From the NCBI RefSeq assembly GCF_018130145.1, contig NZ_JAFCMB010000001.1:310001-374000 (forward strand): DNA of 64,000 nucleotides, given 5' to 3'. The notes below the pieces were generated by a model. The model ran no database searches, was not told the origin of the DNA, and was given only the letters and a program-made list of their open reading frames with translations. The stretch comes from Bradyrhizobium sp. AUGA SZCCT0176. GTDB lineage: Bacteria; Pseudomonadota; Alphaproteobacteria; Rhizobiales; Xanthobacteraceae. The translations under genes were made by a program, and so were the position numbers. Below are positions 1-8,832 of this stretch, one piece after another. Each line of letters opens with the position of its first letter. Position 1 is the first letter of the stretch.

Positions 1-116
1 TCCCGCCCATGCATTTGCGTCATGCAGCCGTGACGGCACCATCAGGCAGATTATGTTTTCCCGGCAAGTCCTGAAGGCCTAGTCTGGCCGACGACAGACG
101 GCGCAAGGGAGAAACC

Positions 117-1280
117 ATGACCGGGACGGGACTGCCGCTCGAGGGCGTGAGGGTCGTCGAGATGACCCATATGGTGATGGGTCCGACCTGCGGCATGATC
201 CTGGCGCAGCTCGGCGCCGAGGTGATCAAGGTCGAACCACCCGTCGGCGACAAGACCCGCAGCCTCGGCGGCATGGGGGTCTCGTTCTTCCCGCTGTTCA
301 ACCGCGGCAAGCGCAGCGTCGTGCTCGACCTCTCCAAGGCTGAGGATCGCGAGACCATGGACCGGCTGCTTGCCAGCGCCGACGTGTTTCTGGAAAATTT
401 TCGCGACGGCCAGCTCGACAAGCAGGGGCTCGGCACCGAGGATTTGCGCCGCAAGCATCCGCATCTGATCGTCGCCGGCCACAAGGGATTTCTCTCCGGC
501 CCCTACGAGCACCGTCCGGCGCTCGACGAGGTCGTGCAGATGATGTCGGGCCTCGCCGCGATGACCGGGACGCGCGACAAGCCGCAGCGCGTTGGTTCTT
601 CCGCCAACGACATCATGGGCGGCATGTTCGGCGTGATCGCGATTTTAGCCGCGCTCTACCAGAAGCGCGGCGGCAACAAGGATGGCGCCGATATCAGGAT
701 CGGGCTGTTCGAGAACTGCCTGTTTCTCGTCGCGCAGCACATGGTCGAATATGAAATGACCGGCCGCAAGCCGCGTTCGATGCCGGAGCGCGAACATGCC
801 TGGCCGATCTATGACATCTTCGACACCGCCGGTGGCGGCCGCATTTTCATCGGCGTCGTCACCGAAGGTCACTGGCTGAGTTTCTGCCGCGAGTTCGGCT
901 TGCAGGAATTTTTGGACGATCCGACCTTGCGCAACACCACGGAGCGGATCATGGCGCGGGACCGGATCATTCCGCGCGTCGCCGAGGTGATCAAAGGCTG
1001 GAACGTCACCGAGCTTTCGGCCAGGCTCGACGCGCTCAACATCTGCTTCTCGCCGATCAATCGCCCGGAGGATCTATTGCAGGACCCGCATGTGCTGCGC
1101 CCCGGCGGGCTAGTCAACAATTTCAACGCCGATGGCGCGCCGTTCCGCGTTCCCGCATTGCCGGTGGAATGGAACGGCGGCAATGTCGGCGAAGGCCTCA
1201 AGGTGCCGGTGCTTGGCGCCGACACCGAGGCTGTCAGAGCCGAACTGAACCAACAAACTTCAACCGACAACGCTGCGTGA
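117..1280 (+). CDS. CaiB/BaiF class III CoA-transferase
   Basis: A 387-residue class III acyl-CoA transferase, expected to move CoA between carboxylic acids in the cytoplasm. The N-terminus has the family pattern (GVRVVEMTHMVMGPTCG, then AEVIKVEPP at about residues 34-42). The candidate catalytic Asp is D165 in SSANDIMGGM. AAGGGAGAAACC just before the ATG is a good ribosome binding site. The HMG-CoA-lyase-family gene starts 7 nt downstream, so the two are probably one operon that activates an acid to its CoA ester and then cleaves it. The substrate cannot be read from the sequence. Confidence 0.93.
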   Translation: MTGTGLPLEGVRVVEMTHMVMGPTCGMILAQLGAEVIKVEPPVGDKTRSLGGMGVSFFPLFNRGKRSVVLDLSKAEDRETMDRLLASADVFLENFRDGQLDKQGLGTEDLRRKHPHLIVAGHKGFLSGPYEHRPALDEVVQMMSGLAAMTGTRDKPQRVGSSANDIMGGMFGVIAILAALYQKRGGNKDGADIRIGLFENCLFLVAQHMVEYEMTGRKPRSMPEREHAWPIYDIFDTAGGGRIFIGVVTEGHWLSFCREFGLQEFLDDPTLRNTTERIMARDRIIPRVAEVIKGWNVTELSARLDALNICFSPINRPEDLLQDPHVLRPGGLVNNFNADGAPFRVPALPVEWNGGNVGEGLKVPVLGADTEAVRAELNQQTSTDNAA

Positions 1281-1287
1281 GGCTGCC

Positions 1288-2232
1288 ATGACCCGTCTTC
1301 AGGACGTCTATCCCGACAACAAGATCATTCTGCGCGAAGTCGGTTTGCGCGACGGGTTGCAGTTGGTGAAGAAGTTTCCGTCCACCGCCGCCAAGCAGCG
1401 CTGGATCCGCGACGAGTACGCCGCCGGCGTACGGCATTTCGAGGTCGGCTCGTTCTTGCCCGCGAAAACCTTTCCGCAATTCACCGATGTGCGCGACATC
1501 ATCGCGACCATTGCGTCGCTGCCGGGTGCCTATGGCATCGCGCTGACGCTGAACGAGCGCGGCGTCAACGAGGCGCTGGAATCAGGGGTGGCTGAAGTGG
1601 CCACCGTGGTCTCGGCGACCGAAGAGCACAGCCAGGCCAATGCCAACCGCTCTCGCGAATCCGCCATCGCCAACGTCAGGCGGCTCTGTGAGCTGCGTGA
1701 CGCAACCGCCCACAAGCCTGTCGTGAACGCCGCGATCTCGATGGCGCTGGGCTGTTCGATCGTCGGTGCCGTCGACCCGAATGAGGTGATCAGGATCGCG
1801 GAAAAGCTGTTCGAGGCCGGTGTCGACATGGTCGCGGTCGCCGACACCGTCGGCTATGCCGGGCCGAAGCAGGTCGGCGAGCTGACGGCGGCGGTGGTGA
1901 AGATCGCGGGACCAAAGCCGGTCTGCATTCATCTGCACGACACCCGCGGCATGGGCATCGCCAACGCTTCGGCCGCGCTCGACGCCGGCGCGCGCGTGCT
2001 GGATGGATCGCTGGGCGGTCTCGGCGGCTGCCCGTTCGCGCCGGGCGCGACCGGCAATGTCGTGTTCGAGGACCTCGTGTTCCTGTGCGAGAGCAAGGGC
2101 TTTCCGACCGGCATCGATATCGAAAAACTGGTCGCGGTGCGATCAATCCTGAAATCGGAAATGCCGGACGAGCAACTCTATGGCGGCATGGCGCGTGCCG
2201 GACTGCCGTGCGGGACGGCGAAGGCGGCGTGA
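1288..2232 (+). CDS. Hydroxymethylglutaryl-CoA lyase family protein
   Basis: A 314-residue TIM-barrel lyase of the HMGL-like family, which cleaves a 3-hydroxy-3-methylacyl-CoA to acetyl-CoA or pyruvate plus a second product. The metal/substrate motif LREVGLRDGLQ lies near the N-terminus, HLHDTRG supplies metal-binding His residues, and GLGGCPFAPGATGN carries the family's catalytic Cys. It lies 7 nt after a class III CoA-transferase gene, which suggests a two-gene degradation module (leucine, citramalate or related branched acids). The exact substrate is inferred only; citramalyl-CoA or HMG-CoA are both possible. Confidence 0.9.
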   Translation: MTRLQDVYPDNKIILREVGLRDGLQLVKKFPSTAAKQRWIRDEYAAGVRHFEVGSFLPAKTFPQFTDVRDIIATIASLPGAYGIALTLNERGVNEALESGVAEVATVVSATEEHSQANANRSRESAIANVRRLCELRDATAHKPVVNAAISMALGCSIVGAVDPNEVIRIAEKLFEAGVDMVAVADTVGYAGPKQVGELTAAVVKIAGPKPVCIHLHDTRGMGIANASAALDAGARVLDGSLGGLGGCPFAPGATGNVVFEDLVFLCESKGFPTGIDIEKLVAVRSILKSEMPDEQLYGGMARAGLPCGTAKAA

Positions 2233-2235
2233 TTC

Positions 2236-2264
2236 TTCTCCCTCGCCCCGCTCTTGCGGGGAGA
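2236..2264. repeat. Short GC-rich palindrome after the lyase gene
   Basis: CTCGCCCCGC, a short loop, then GCGGGGAGAGG forms a strong hairpin between the convergent lyase and nikR genes. It lacks a T-run. It resembles the CCCTCTCCCGC palindromes seen again near 12.72 kb and 38.07 kb, so it is probably a dispersed REP-type element that may also end transcription from both sides. Confidence 0.5.
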
Positions 2265-2273
2265 GGTGACCCT

Positions 2274-2717
2274 TCATCCGTGTTTATGCCCACCCTTGCG
2301 CGGCTTCTTGTCCGCTGCCGTGGTCGGGATCATCACCACGCGGCCGTAGCGCACGCCGCGCTCGGCGATGATGTGGTCGGCGAAATGCCGGACCTCGCCG
2401 CTTGAACCCTTCAGCGCCGTGACCTCCATGCAGCTGTCGTCGTCGAGATGGACGTGCAGCGTCGCCAGTGACAGATCGTGATGGCCGTGGAAATTCTGCA
2501 CCAGCCGCTTCGACAGATCGCGCGCGGCATGGTCGTAGACATAGACCAGCGCGGCGACGCATTGCCCTGACGGCGCGGCGTCCTCGGCGCTTTGCTGCAA
2601 ACCGGCGCGGGCGAGATCGCGGATGATCTCGGAGCGGTTCTGGTAGCCGCGCGCTTCAGCTGCGGCGTCGATCTCGGCGAGCAAATCGTCTTCGATCGTG
2701 ATGGTGATCCGTTGCAT
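2274..2717 (-). CDS. nikR: Nickel-responsive transcriptional regulator NikR
   Basis: A 147-residue ribbon-helix-helix repressor with a C-terminal ACT-like nickel domain. The DNA-binding half is residues 1-45 (QRITITIEDDLL and the Asn-Arg-Ser-Glu-Ile turn). The high-affinity nickel ligands of E. coli NikR (His76, His87, His89, Cys95) are all present as H77, H88, H90 and C96, in FHGHHDLS, LHVHL and DDDSC. A Lys/His-rich tail (KKPRKGGHKHG) extends beyond the usual end. It is divergent from a TonB receptor gene, and an exact NikR operator lies 24 nt upstream of its start, so it probably autoregulates and controls the receptor. Confidence 0.96.
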   Translation of the reverse strand: MQRITITIEDDLLAEIDAAAEARGYQNRSEIIRDLARAGLQQSAEDAAPSGQCVAALVYVYDHAARDLSKRLVQNFHGHHDLSLATLHVHLDDDSCMEVTALKGSSGEVRHFADHIIAERGVRYGRVVMIPTTAADKKPRKGGHKHG

Positions 2718-2740
2718 CTTGAGATTCCGTGCTTTCGGCG

Positions 2741-2768
2741 GTATGACATTTATATTGTATCGTCATAC
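2741..2768. promoter_or_regulatory. NikR operator (GTATGA-N16-TCATAC)
   Basis: GTATGA at 2741-2746 and TCATAC at 2763-2768 are separated by exactly 16 bases. This is a perfect match to the operator defined for the E. coli nik promoter. It sits between nikR and the TonB receptor gene, 24 nt from the nikR start and 81 nt from the receptor start, where a repressor could act in both directions. Confidence 0.93.
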
Positions 2769-2849
2769 CGGGCTTGCTAGCGTGAGGGGCCGGGTTGTGT
2801 AGCGCAGTCGCTCTCGGACTGTAGCAGTTATCATGCGGGGTCACGGCGG

Positions 2850-5048
2850 GTGCGTAGAGTCTTGTTGCGGATATTTTCCGCTACGGCTTCTTCTGCCGTC
2901 GTGATGCTCCCCGCCGAGGCGCAAGAGCGGGCGTCTCAGCCTGGCCAGCTTCCGCCGGTAACCATCACCGCTTCCGACCCAACGCCCAAGCGGGCCGCTC
3001 GGTCGAAACCATCGCAAAATCGTGGTGCGCCGAACAGGACCGCCATTCGCTCGAATCAGCCAGTTACCGCGGGCACTAGCGGCGTGACGACTGGTGCTTC
3101 ACCCGATGGCGCTGCTGCCTTGCAGCCCACCGCCGCCAGCGCCGTGCGCATCAGCGGCGCGGAAGTGAATGCCGTTCCGTATGTGCGGCCCGGTGAGGCG
3201 CTGGAGGCCGTGCCCGGGCTGATTGTCACCCAGCATTCCGGAGAGGGCAAAGCCAACCAGTATTTTTTGCGCGGCTTCAACCTCGACCACGGGACTGATC
3301 TGTCCATCAAGGTCGACGGCATGCCCGTCAACATGCCGACGCATGGCCACGCACAGGGCTACGCGGACATCAACTTTCTGATCCCCGAGCTGATTCAGTC
3401 GCTGAATGTCCGCAAGGGTCCGTACTTCGCAGATGTCGGCGACTTCAGCTCCGCCGGTTCCGTCGAAATCGACTACCTCACCAGGCTGCCGAAAAACCTG
3501 GCCGAGCTCACCGTTGGCAGCTTCGGGTATCGGCGCGGGGTGGCCGCCGGTTCAGTCGCGGTCGGCGCGGGTACGCTGCTCTCTGCCATCGAAGGCGTGA
3601 AGTACAACGGTCCATGGGACGTGCCGGACGATGTGCGCAAGATCAACGGCGTCATGCGCTACAGCCAGGGTACCGCGACCGACGGCTTGACGCTGACGGG
3701 CATGGCCTATTCCAACGCCTGGAATTCGACGGATCAGGTTGCGCAGCGCGCCATCGACCAGGGCGTGATCGGCCGCTTCGGCACGCTCGATCCGACCGAT
3801 GGCGGCGTGGCCAGCCGCTTCAGCCTGTCCGGCAATTTTACGCATTCGAGCGAATACGGGCAGAGCAAGATTAGCGCCTATGTCGTCCGATCCAACTTGC
3901 AGCTCTACAACAATTTCACCTATTTCCTCGACGACCCCGTCAATGGCGACCAGTTCAACCAGCTCGACAGCCGTACCCTCGGCGGCTTCGATGCACGGCA
4001 CGCCTTCGATTGGCGCCTCGGCGGACTTGAGACGCAAACACGCATCGGCCTGCAAAGCCGTTATGACGATATCCATGTCGGCCTGTTCAAGACGCAGCAG
4101 CGAGGTTGGCTTTCGACCGTGCGCGAGGACCGCGTAAGGGAAGGCAATGTCGGCGTCTGGATGGACAGCACCACACGCTGGACAGACTGGCTGCGTACCA
4201 CTGTCGGCATTCGCGAGGATGTCTTTGCCGGCAGCGTTCTGAGCGACACGCCTGAAAACTCCGGCAATGCGCAGGCTTCGATTGCGAGCCCGAAGGCCGG
4301 TATCGTGCTTGGACCCTGGTACAAGACGGAGTTTTATGGAAATGCCGGCTACGGGCTGCACAGCAACGACATCCGTGGCGCGACGATCACGGTCGATCCG
4401 ATCGACAAGGTAACGCCGCAGGATCGCGTGCCGCTGTTGGTGCGGTCGAAAGGCGCCGAACTTGGCGTCCGCACCAGGGCGATCGATGGACTCACAAGCT
4501 CGGTCGCGGTCTTTGTGCTCGACTTCGATTCCGAACTGCTGTTCGTCGGCGATGCCGGCACCACCGAGGCCAGCCGGCCAAGCCGCCGGGTCGGCGTGGA
4601 GTGGACCAACAAGTACAGGCCGGTGCCGTGGCTGACGTTCGATCTGGATGTTGCGTATACAAGCGCCCGCTTTACCGATTTCGATGTCGCGGGCGATCGC
4701 ATCCCAGGTGTGCCGGCCTGGATTGCGAGTGGCGCCGTCACCTTCGGCAATGAAACCGGCTGGTTCGGCGCGCTGAAGGGACGCTATTTCGGCCCGCGTC
4801 CGCTGATCGAGGACGACAGCGTGCGTTCGCTGTCATCACTGATCTTCAACGCGCGGGCCGGCTACAGATTCGACAGCGGCATACGCCTGCAGCTCGACGT
4901 GCTCAATCTCTTCAACGCGAAGACCAACCAGATCGAGTATTATTATCTGTCGCGGTTGCCGGGCGAGCCGATCGACGGTGTTGCCGATCGCCATGTGCAT
5001 CCGGCGGAGCCGCTCGCGGTGCGGCTGACGCTGGCGGGGAGATTTTAG
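2850..5048 (+). CDS. TonB-dependent outer-membrane receptor, predicted nickel-regulated
   Basis: A 732-residue TonB-dependent receptor: signal peptide (cleavage near residue 24, after PAEA), a TonB-box-like LPPVTITA at about residues 34-41, a plug domain (about 100-215, with LRGFNLDHGTDL and MPVNMPTHGHAQGYAD) and a C-terminal barrel ending in Phe (LTLAGRF). The start chosen is GTG, because the nearby upstream ATG is out of frame. A perfect NikR operator and nikR lie immediately upstream, so repression by nickel and a role in nickel uptake are inferred. His-rich stretches in the plug (HGH) and near the C-terminus (RHVHP) would fit a metal ligand. No inner-membrane nickel transporter is visible nearby. 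Confidence 0.9.
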   Translation: MRRVLLRIFSATASSAVVMLPAEAQERASQPGQLPPVTITASDPTPKRAARSKPSQNRGAPNRTAIRSNQPVTAGTSGVTTGASPDGAAALQPTAASAVRISGAEVNAVPYVRPGEALEAVPGLIVTQHSGEGKANQYFLRGFNLDHGTDLSIKVDGMPVNMPTHGHAQGYADINFLIPELIQSLNVRKGPYFADVGDFSSAGSVEIDYLTRLPKNLAELTVGSFGYRRGVAAGSVAVGAGTLLSAIEGVKYNGPWDVPDDVRKINGVMRYSQGTATDGLTLTGMAYSNAWNSTDQVAQRAIDQGVIGRFGTLDPTDGGVASRFSLSGNFTHSSEYGQSKISAYVVRSNLQLYNNFTYFLDDPVNGDQFNQLDSRTLGGFDARHAFDWRLGGLETQTRIGLQSRYDDIHVGLFKTQQRGWLSTVREDRVREGNVGVWMDSTTRWTDWLRTTVGIREDVFAGSVLSDTPENSGNAQASIASPKAGIVLGPWYKTEFYGNAGYGLHSNDIRGATITVDPIDKVTPQDRVPLLVRSKGAELGVRTRAIDGLTSSVAVFVLDFDSELLFVGDAGTTEASRPSRRVGVEWTNKYRPVPWLTFDLDVAYTSARFTDFDVAGDRIPGVPAWIASGAVTFGNETGWFGALKGRYFGPRPLIEDDSVRSLSSLIFNARAGYRFDSGIRLQLDVLNLFNAKTNQIEYYYLSRLPGEPIDGVADRHVHPAEPLAVRLTLAGRF

Positions 5049-5051
5049 AAC

Positions 5052-6047
5052 CTACGCCGCCTCAATAACCCTGTTGCGCGGACGGGCGCGGCGTTGCGGC
5101 GGGCGGACCGGGACATATTCGACGGCGAGGAAATGCTCCGACACGGTCACGCGTTCGACCATGGTCGTTTGCACGGTGACGTCGCTCATTTCTTCAGCCG
5201 AAACCGGAACCGGCGCCTCTTCGTTAGCCTCCTCAGGAACAAGCGACGGCGACTCGACTTCTGGAAACACACCGAATTCGCCCGCTACCTCCTGGAGCGG
5301 CTTCTGCTTGTCGGCCCAATGCAGGGCCAGATAGTCGAAGCCGTGCACGATGGTGGGTTTGACGACTTCGAAATAGGGCGAGATATCGAAATCGCGCGGC
5401 ATGTAGAGCGACGAATCGCGAATGTGGAGAATCTCGCGCCGGGCCTTTCGCGAGGCGGCGCGCGTGATCTTGGGCAGGATCGGATAGCGCACGGCGTCGA
5501 ACGCCTGCGCGATCAGGGCCGAGCAGATGATCTTGGTGGGATCGCCTGAACCGAACGCGATCAAGCGCCGCCGCCAGCGCTGCGGCACCGGCAGCGGGAA
5601 CAGATATCGCGCCAGGTCGACGATGTTCTTGGTGTCGTAGCCGAAGCCGATCCGGTTGATGGCGTAACGGCACACCGTGACGCGGTCCTCATAGGACAGT
5701 CCGACGGGTCGGCAGAGGCGGGTGTGATAGGGATAATATTTCGACAGCGGCGCCGAGGTCACGCCTTCGCCGATATTGGCTTCGATCAGGACATGCGGCT
5801 CGCCGTCCGGTTCCGTCGCGCCGTCGATCGGGCCGACATAGAGCGCGGCATGCGACCAGGTGGATTGCGTGAGGTATTTGATGATACCGGAAATGCGGTT
5901 GTTGCCTTCGACCAGCAGCACGTCGCCGGGCTCGATGACGCCGCGCAGATGCTCGGGATCACTGGGCGTGAACGGTTCATAGCCCGGGACTTCCTTCTGC
6001 AGGTAGCCCGCAATCAACTGGCCGATCGTATCGAGCATTACGCCCAT
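5052..6047 (-). CDS. YiiX-like permuted papain-fold (NlpC/P60-type) protein
   Basis: A 331-residue protein whose central part (about residues 36-215) matches the permuted papain fold of the YiiX/YebB-like family. GDVLLVEG begins the domain, SHAALYVG has the catalytic-type His, and the candidate nucleophile Cys lies in the later KIICSALIAQAF motif, the circularly permuted order. The C-terminal third is low in recognisable motifs and ends Arg-rich. The start is preceded by CGCGGGGGGAT, a strong ribosome binding site. Members are thought to be thiol amidases or lipid hydrolases; the substrate is unknown. It converges on the TonB receptor with a 3-nt gap. Confidence 0.72.
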   Translation of the reverse strand: MGVMLDTIGQLIAGYLQKEVPGYEPFTPSDPEHLRGVIEPGDVLLVEGNNRISGIIKYLTQSTWSHAALYVGPIDGATEPDGEPHVLIEANIGEGVTSAPLSKYYPYHTRLCRPVGLSYEDRVTVCRYAINRIGFGYDTKNIVDLARYLFPLPVPQRWRRRLIAFGSGDPTKIICSALIAQAFDAVRYPILPKITRAASRKARREILHIRDSSLYMPRDFDISPYFEVVKPTIVHGFDYLALHWADKQKPLQEVAGEFGVFPEVESPSLVPEEANEEAPVPVSAEEMSDVTVQTTMVERVTVSEHFLAVEYVPVRPPQRRARPRNRVIEAA

Positions 6048-6232
6048 GAAATCCCCCCGCGGTTCTTTGACCGCTTTTATGTTCCATTAGCATGGTCGCA
6101 AGCCGTTTCAATTTAGTTCATGCGTGAAGCGGGTCAATCATGATTGATTTACCATGAGTGTTGCTGCGCACGGTGAGATGCGGCAGAGTTCGCTAGCTGT
6201 TCTCTTTGCTTCAAGGCCCCGGAAACCATGAC

Positions 6233-7651
6233 ATGACAATGACTCGCCGCGATTTCCTCTCGGCGTCCGCTGGCCTGGCGGTGATGCCGGTTTTCGGTGG
6301 GCGGGCAGGGGCCGCGCCCCTGCCACGCGAGGCTGACATTGTCGTGATCGGCGCCGGCGCCGCCGGTATTGCTGCGGCGCGGCGGATCATGGCGGCGAAC
6401 CGCAAGGTGATCGTGGTGGAAGCGGCCGGCCAGATCGGCGGGCGCTGCCAGACCGATACCACCACCTTCGAGGTGCCGTTCGATCGCGGCGCGCGCTGGA
6501 TGCACAATCCCGAAACCAACCCGATGATCAAGCTGGCGCGATCCGCCGGGTTCGAGATTGTCACCGCGCCGTCGGGCCAGAAAATCCGCATCGGCCGCCG
6601 CAACGCCCGCGCCGGCGAGACCGAGGAGTTTCTTGCAGCACTGGTGCGCGCCAACCGCGCCATCGACGAGGCCTCGCGCCGGCTCGACGTCTCCTGCGCC
6701 TCGGCGCTGCCGAAAGACCTCGGCGACTGGGCGGGCACCGCCGAATTCGTGCTCGGCGCCAATTTCGCCGGCAAGGACCTGAAGGATATTTCTGTTGTCG
6801 ACAAGGTCCGCGCGCAGGATCGCAACACCGCGATCGCCTGCCGCCAGGGGCTGGGGACGCTGATCACGAAACTCGGCGAGCAGGTGCCGTTGGCACTGTC
6901 GACGCCGGCGAACCGGATTTCCTGGGGCAGCCGCGACGTTGCGGTGGAAACGCCGTCGGGCAAGATTGTCGCGCGCGCCGCCGTCGTGACGGTCTCGAGC
7001 AACGTGCTGGCGGCCGGCAACATCAAATTCACGCCCGACATTCCCAAGCGCACGCTGGATGCCGCCGCCAAACTGAGCCTCGGCAGCTTTGACCGCATCG
7101 CGCTGCAAATGCCGGGCAATCCGCTCGGGCTCGCCCGCGACGACATCATCATCGAGCAGAGCAATTCGACGCGCACCGCCTTGCTGTACGCCAATATGGG
7201 GTCGTCATCGCTGTGTTCGATCGACGTCGCCGGCTCGTTCGGCCGCGATCTCTCCGCCCAGGGCGAAAAGGCCATGATCGCGTTTGCGGTGGAGTGGTTG
7301 ACCAAGCTGTACGGCAGCGAGGTTGCCGCGGCGGTGAAGAAATCGAGCGCGACGCGCTGGAACGCCGCGCCGTTCGCGCTCGGTGCGATGTCCGCGGCCG
7401 GGCCGGGCGCGCAGGCGTCGCGAAAGGTTCTCGCCGAACCGTTCGGCTGCATGTATCTCGCCGGCGAAGCCACGCATGAGACGCTGTGGGGCACGATCGA
7501 CGGTGCCTGGGAAAGCGGCGAGCGCGCGGCCGAAGCGGCGTTGCGCAGGATCGGGGCGTTGAGAGATCCCGAACCGGCGGCGCCGCCACCGAAGCAGCGT
7601 CAGCGCGCGCCGCAGCCGAAGGCGGCGATGCCATCCTCGCAGTTCAACTGA
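6233..7651 (+). CDS. Tat-exported FAD-dependent amine oxidase
   Basis: A flavin monoamine-oxidase-family protein of about 472 residues. TRRDFLSASAGL is a twin-arginine signal, followed by the ADP-binding motif IVVIGAGAAGIAAAR and the amine-oxidase signature GGRCQTD. The second FAD-contact region is near the C-terminus (MYLAGEATHETLWGTIDGA). A longer TTG start at 6206 is possible, but ATG 6233 or 6239 sits at the normal distance from the Tat motif. The tail is Pro/Gln/Arg-rich and looks disordered. Its stop overlaps the next start by one base (TGATG), so the two genes are translationally coupled. The amine substrate is unknown. Confidence 0.85.
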   Translation: MTMTRRDFLSASAGLAVMPVFGGRAGAAPLPREADIVVIGAGAAGIAAARRIMAANRKVIVVEAAGQIGGRCQTDTTTFEVPFDRGARWMHNPETNPMIKLARSAGFEIVTAPSGQKIRIGRRNARAGETEEFLAALVRANRAIDEASRRLDVSCASALPKDLGDWAGTAEFVLGANFAGKDLKDISVVDKVRAQDRNTAIACRQGLGTLITKLGEQVPLALSTPANRISWGSRDVAVETPSGKIVARAAVVTVSSNVLAAGNIKFTPDIPKRTLDAAAKLSLGSFDRIALQMPGNPLGLARDDIIIEQSNSTRTALLYANMGSSSLCSIDVAGSFGRDLSAQGEKAMIAFAVEWLTKLYGSEVAAAVKKSSATRWNAAPFALGAMSAAGPGAQASRKVLAEPFGCMYLAGEATHETLWGTIDGAWESGERAAEAALRRIGALRDPEPAAPPPKQRQRAPQPKAAMPSSQFN

Positions 7652-8331
7652 TGTCGCGACCGAAGGCGCTGATCTCGTGGTCGAGCGGCAAGGACAGCGC
7701 TTTTGCGCTGCACGAAGTGCGGCGCGCGGGCGAATTAGATGTCGTGGGTGCGCTGACCACGGTGACGGAGACGTTCGGCCGCGTCTCGATCCACGGCGTG
7801 CGACAGGAGATCCTGCAGGCGCAATGCGAAGCCGCAGGCCTGCCGCAACGGATCGTGCCGATCCCCTATCCCTGCCCGAACGAAGTTTACGAAGCCCGCA
7901 TGGGCGAAGCGGTCGCGCAAGCCGTCGCCGACGGCGTCACGCACATGATCTTCGGCGATTTGTACTTGCGGGATATCCGCGCCTATCGCGAAGCGAAGCT
8001 CGCCGGCACCGGGATCACGCCAATCTTTCCGCTCTGGGACCGGCCGACGCCCGAACTGGCGCGGGCGATGATGGAATGTGGTCTGGAAGCCTATCTTGCG
8101 ACCGTTGACATGAAGAAGCTTTCGGCGGAATTCGCCGGCCGCAAATTCGATGCGCAGCTGTTGGCTGAACTGCCCGACAGCGTCGATCCTTGCGGCGAGA
8201 ACGGCGAATTCCACACCTGCGTGGTGGCGGGGCCGATGTTTTCACATCCGCTTTCCGTCAGCACCGGCGAGCGCGTCGAGCGCGACGGCTACGCCTATTG
8301 CGATCTGGTGATGCAGGCCGTGAATTCATAA
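7651..8331 (+). CDS. Dph6-related PP-loop ATP pyrophosphatase
   Basis: A 226-residue protein of the N-type ATP-pyrophosphatase (Dph6/MJ0570-like) family. The PP-loop is WSSGKDSAFAL at residues 10-20; FGDLYLRDIRAYRE and NGEFHTCVVAGPMF are conserved family segments. Archaeal and eukaryotic relatives amidate diphthine, but bacteria lack diphthamide, so the role here is unknown, probably an ATP-dependent amide or thiolation ligase. The start is the ATG in the TGATG overlap with the oxidase gene, and no better start exists downstream. Confidence 0.85.
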   Translation: MSRPKALISWSSGKDSAFALHEVRRAGELDVVGALTTVTETFGRVSIHGVRQEILQAQCEAAGLPQRIVPIPYPCPNEVYEARMGEAVAQAVADGVTHMIFGDLYLRDIRAYREAKLAGTGITPIFPLWDRPTPELARAMMECGLEAYLATVDMKKLSAEFAGRKFDAQLLAELPDSVDPCGENGEFHTCVVAGPMFSHPLSVSTGERVERDGYAYCDLVMQAVNS

Positions 8332-8406
8332 ATTCGGTTCTGCAAAGGGCACTCTCGCCTCACAAGCTAGCGAACTCGATCGACGACGCTGTGCGCACCA
8401 TTTATT

Positions 8407-8426
8407 AGTTAGCCGTCTGGCTAACT
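8407..8426. promoter_or_regulatory. Palindromic operator 1 of the ArsR-type regulator
   Basis: AGTTAGCC and GGCTAACT form a perfect 8-bp inverted repeat around a 4-base centre (GTCT). A near-identical palindrome lies 50 bp downstream over the start codon of the ArsR gene. Same arms and same spacing argue for a dimeric winged-helix repressor binding site. Confidence 0.72.
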
Positions 8427-8457
8427 GTTGTTGACCCGCGTTTGTGCCTCCACTATC

Positions 8458-8475
8458 GTTAGCTATATGGCTAAC
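8458..8475. promoter_or_regulatory. Palindromic operator 2, over the ArsR start codon
   Basis: GTTAGCT-ATAT-GGCTAAC repeats the arms and 4-bp centre of the site 50 bp upstream, with one mismatch between arms. It includes the ATG at 8467, so a bound repressor would block expression directly. Autoregulation by the encoded ArsR-family protein is inferred. Confidence 0.68.
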
Positions 8476-8832
8476 CAATCAATGCAACTCGACAACGTTT
8501 TCGGCGCCCTGTCCGACGCGACCCGTCGTGCGATCGTCATGCGACTATGCGACGGCGAGGCATCTGTCGGAGAGCTGGCGAAGCCGTTCGAAATGGCGCT
8601 GCCGAGCCTGATGAAACACATCCGGATTCTGGAGAGCAGCGGCCTCGTTGCGTCCGAGAAGACCGGTCGCGTCAGGATGTGCTCATTGCAGACGGAAGCT
8701 CTCGCAACCGTCGAGGTTTGGTTGGCGGCCCAAAGAGAGATCTGGGAGCAACGACTGGATCGCCTGGAAATGTACGTTGAGAGACTGAAGAAAAGGGAGA
8801 AGTCCAATGCCCGCAAACGCAAGTCAAAATGA
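8467..8832 (+). CDS. ArsR/SmtB-family winged-helix regulator
   Basis: A 121-residue winged-helix protein of the ArsR subgroup that pairs with SRPBCC genes. LDNVFGALSDATRRAIVMRL is the typical opening helix and the recognition region is LPSLMKHIRILESSGL. No cysteine pair for metal binding is present in that helix, so it is probably not a metal sensor. ATG 8467 is chosen over an upstream TTG because it starts the conserved domain. It overlaps the SRPBCC gene by 26 nt, and twin palindromes at its own start suggest autoregulation. Confidence 0.9.
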   Translation: MANQSMQLDNVFGALSDATRRAIVMRLCDGEASVGELAKPFEMALPSLMKHIRILESSGLVASEKTGRVRMCSLQTEALATVEVWLAAQREIWEQRLDRLEMYVERLKKREKSNARKRKSK

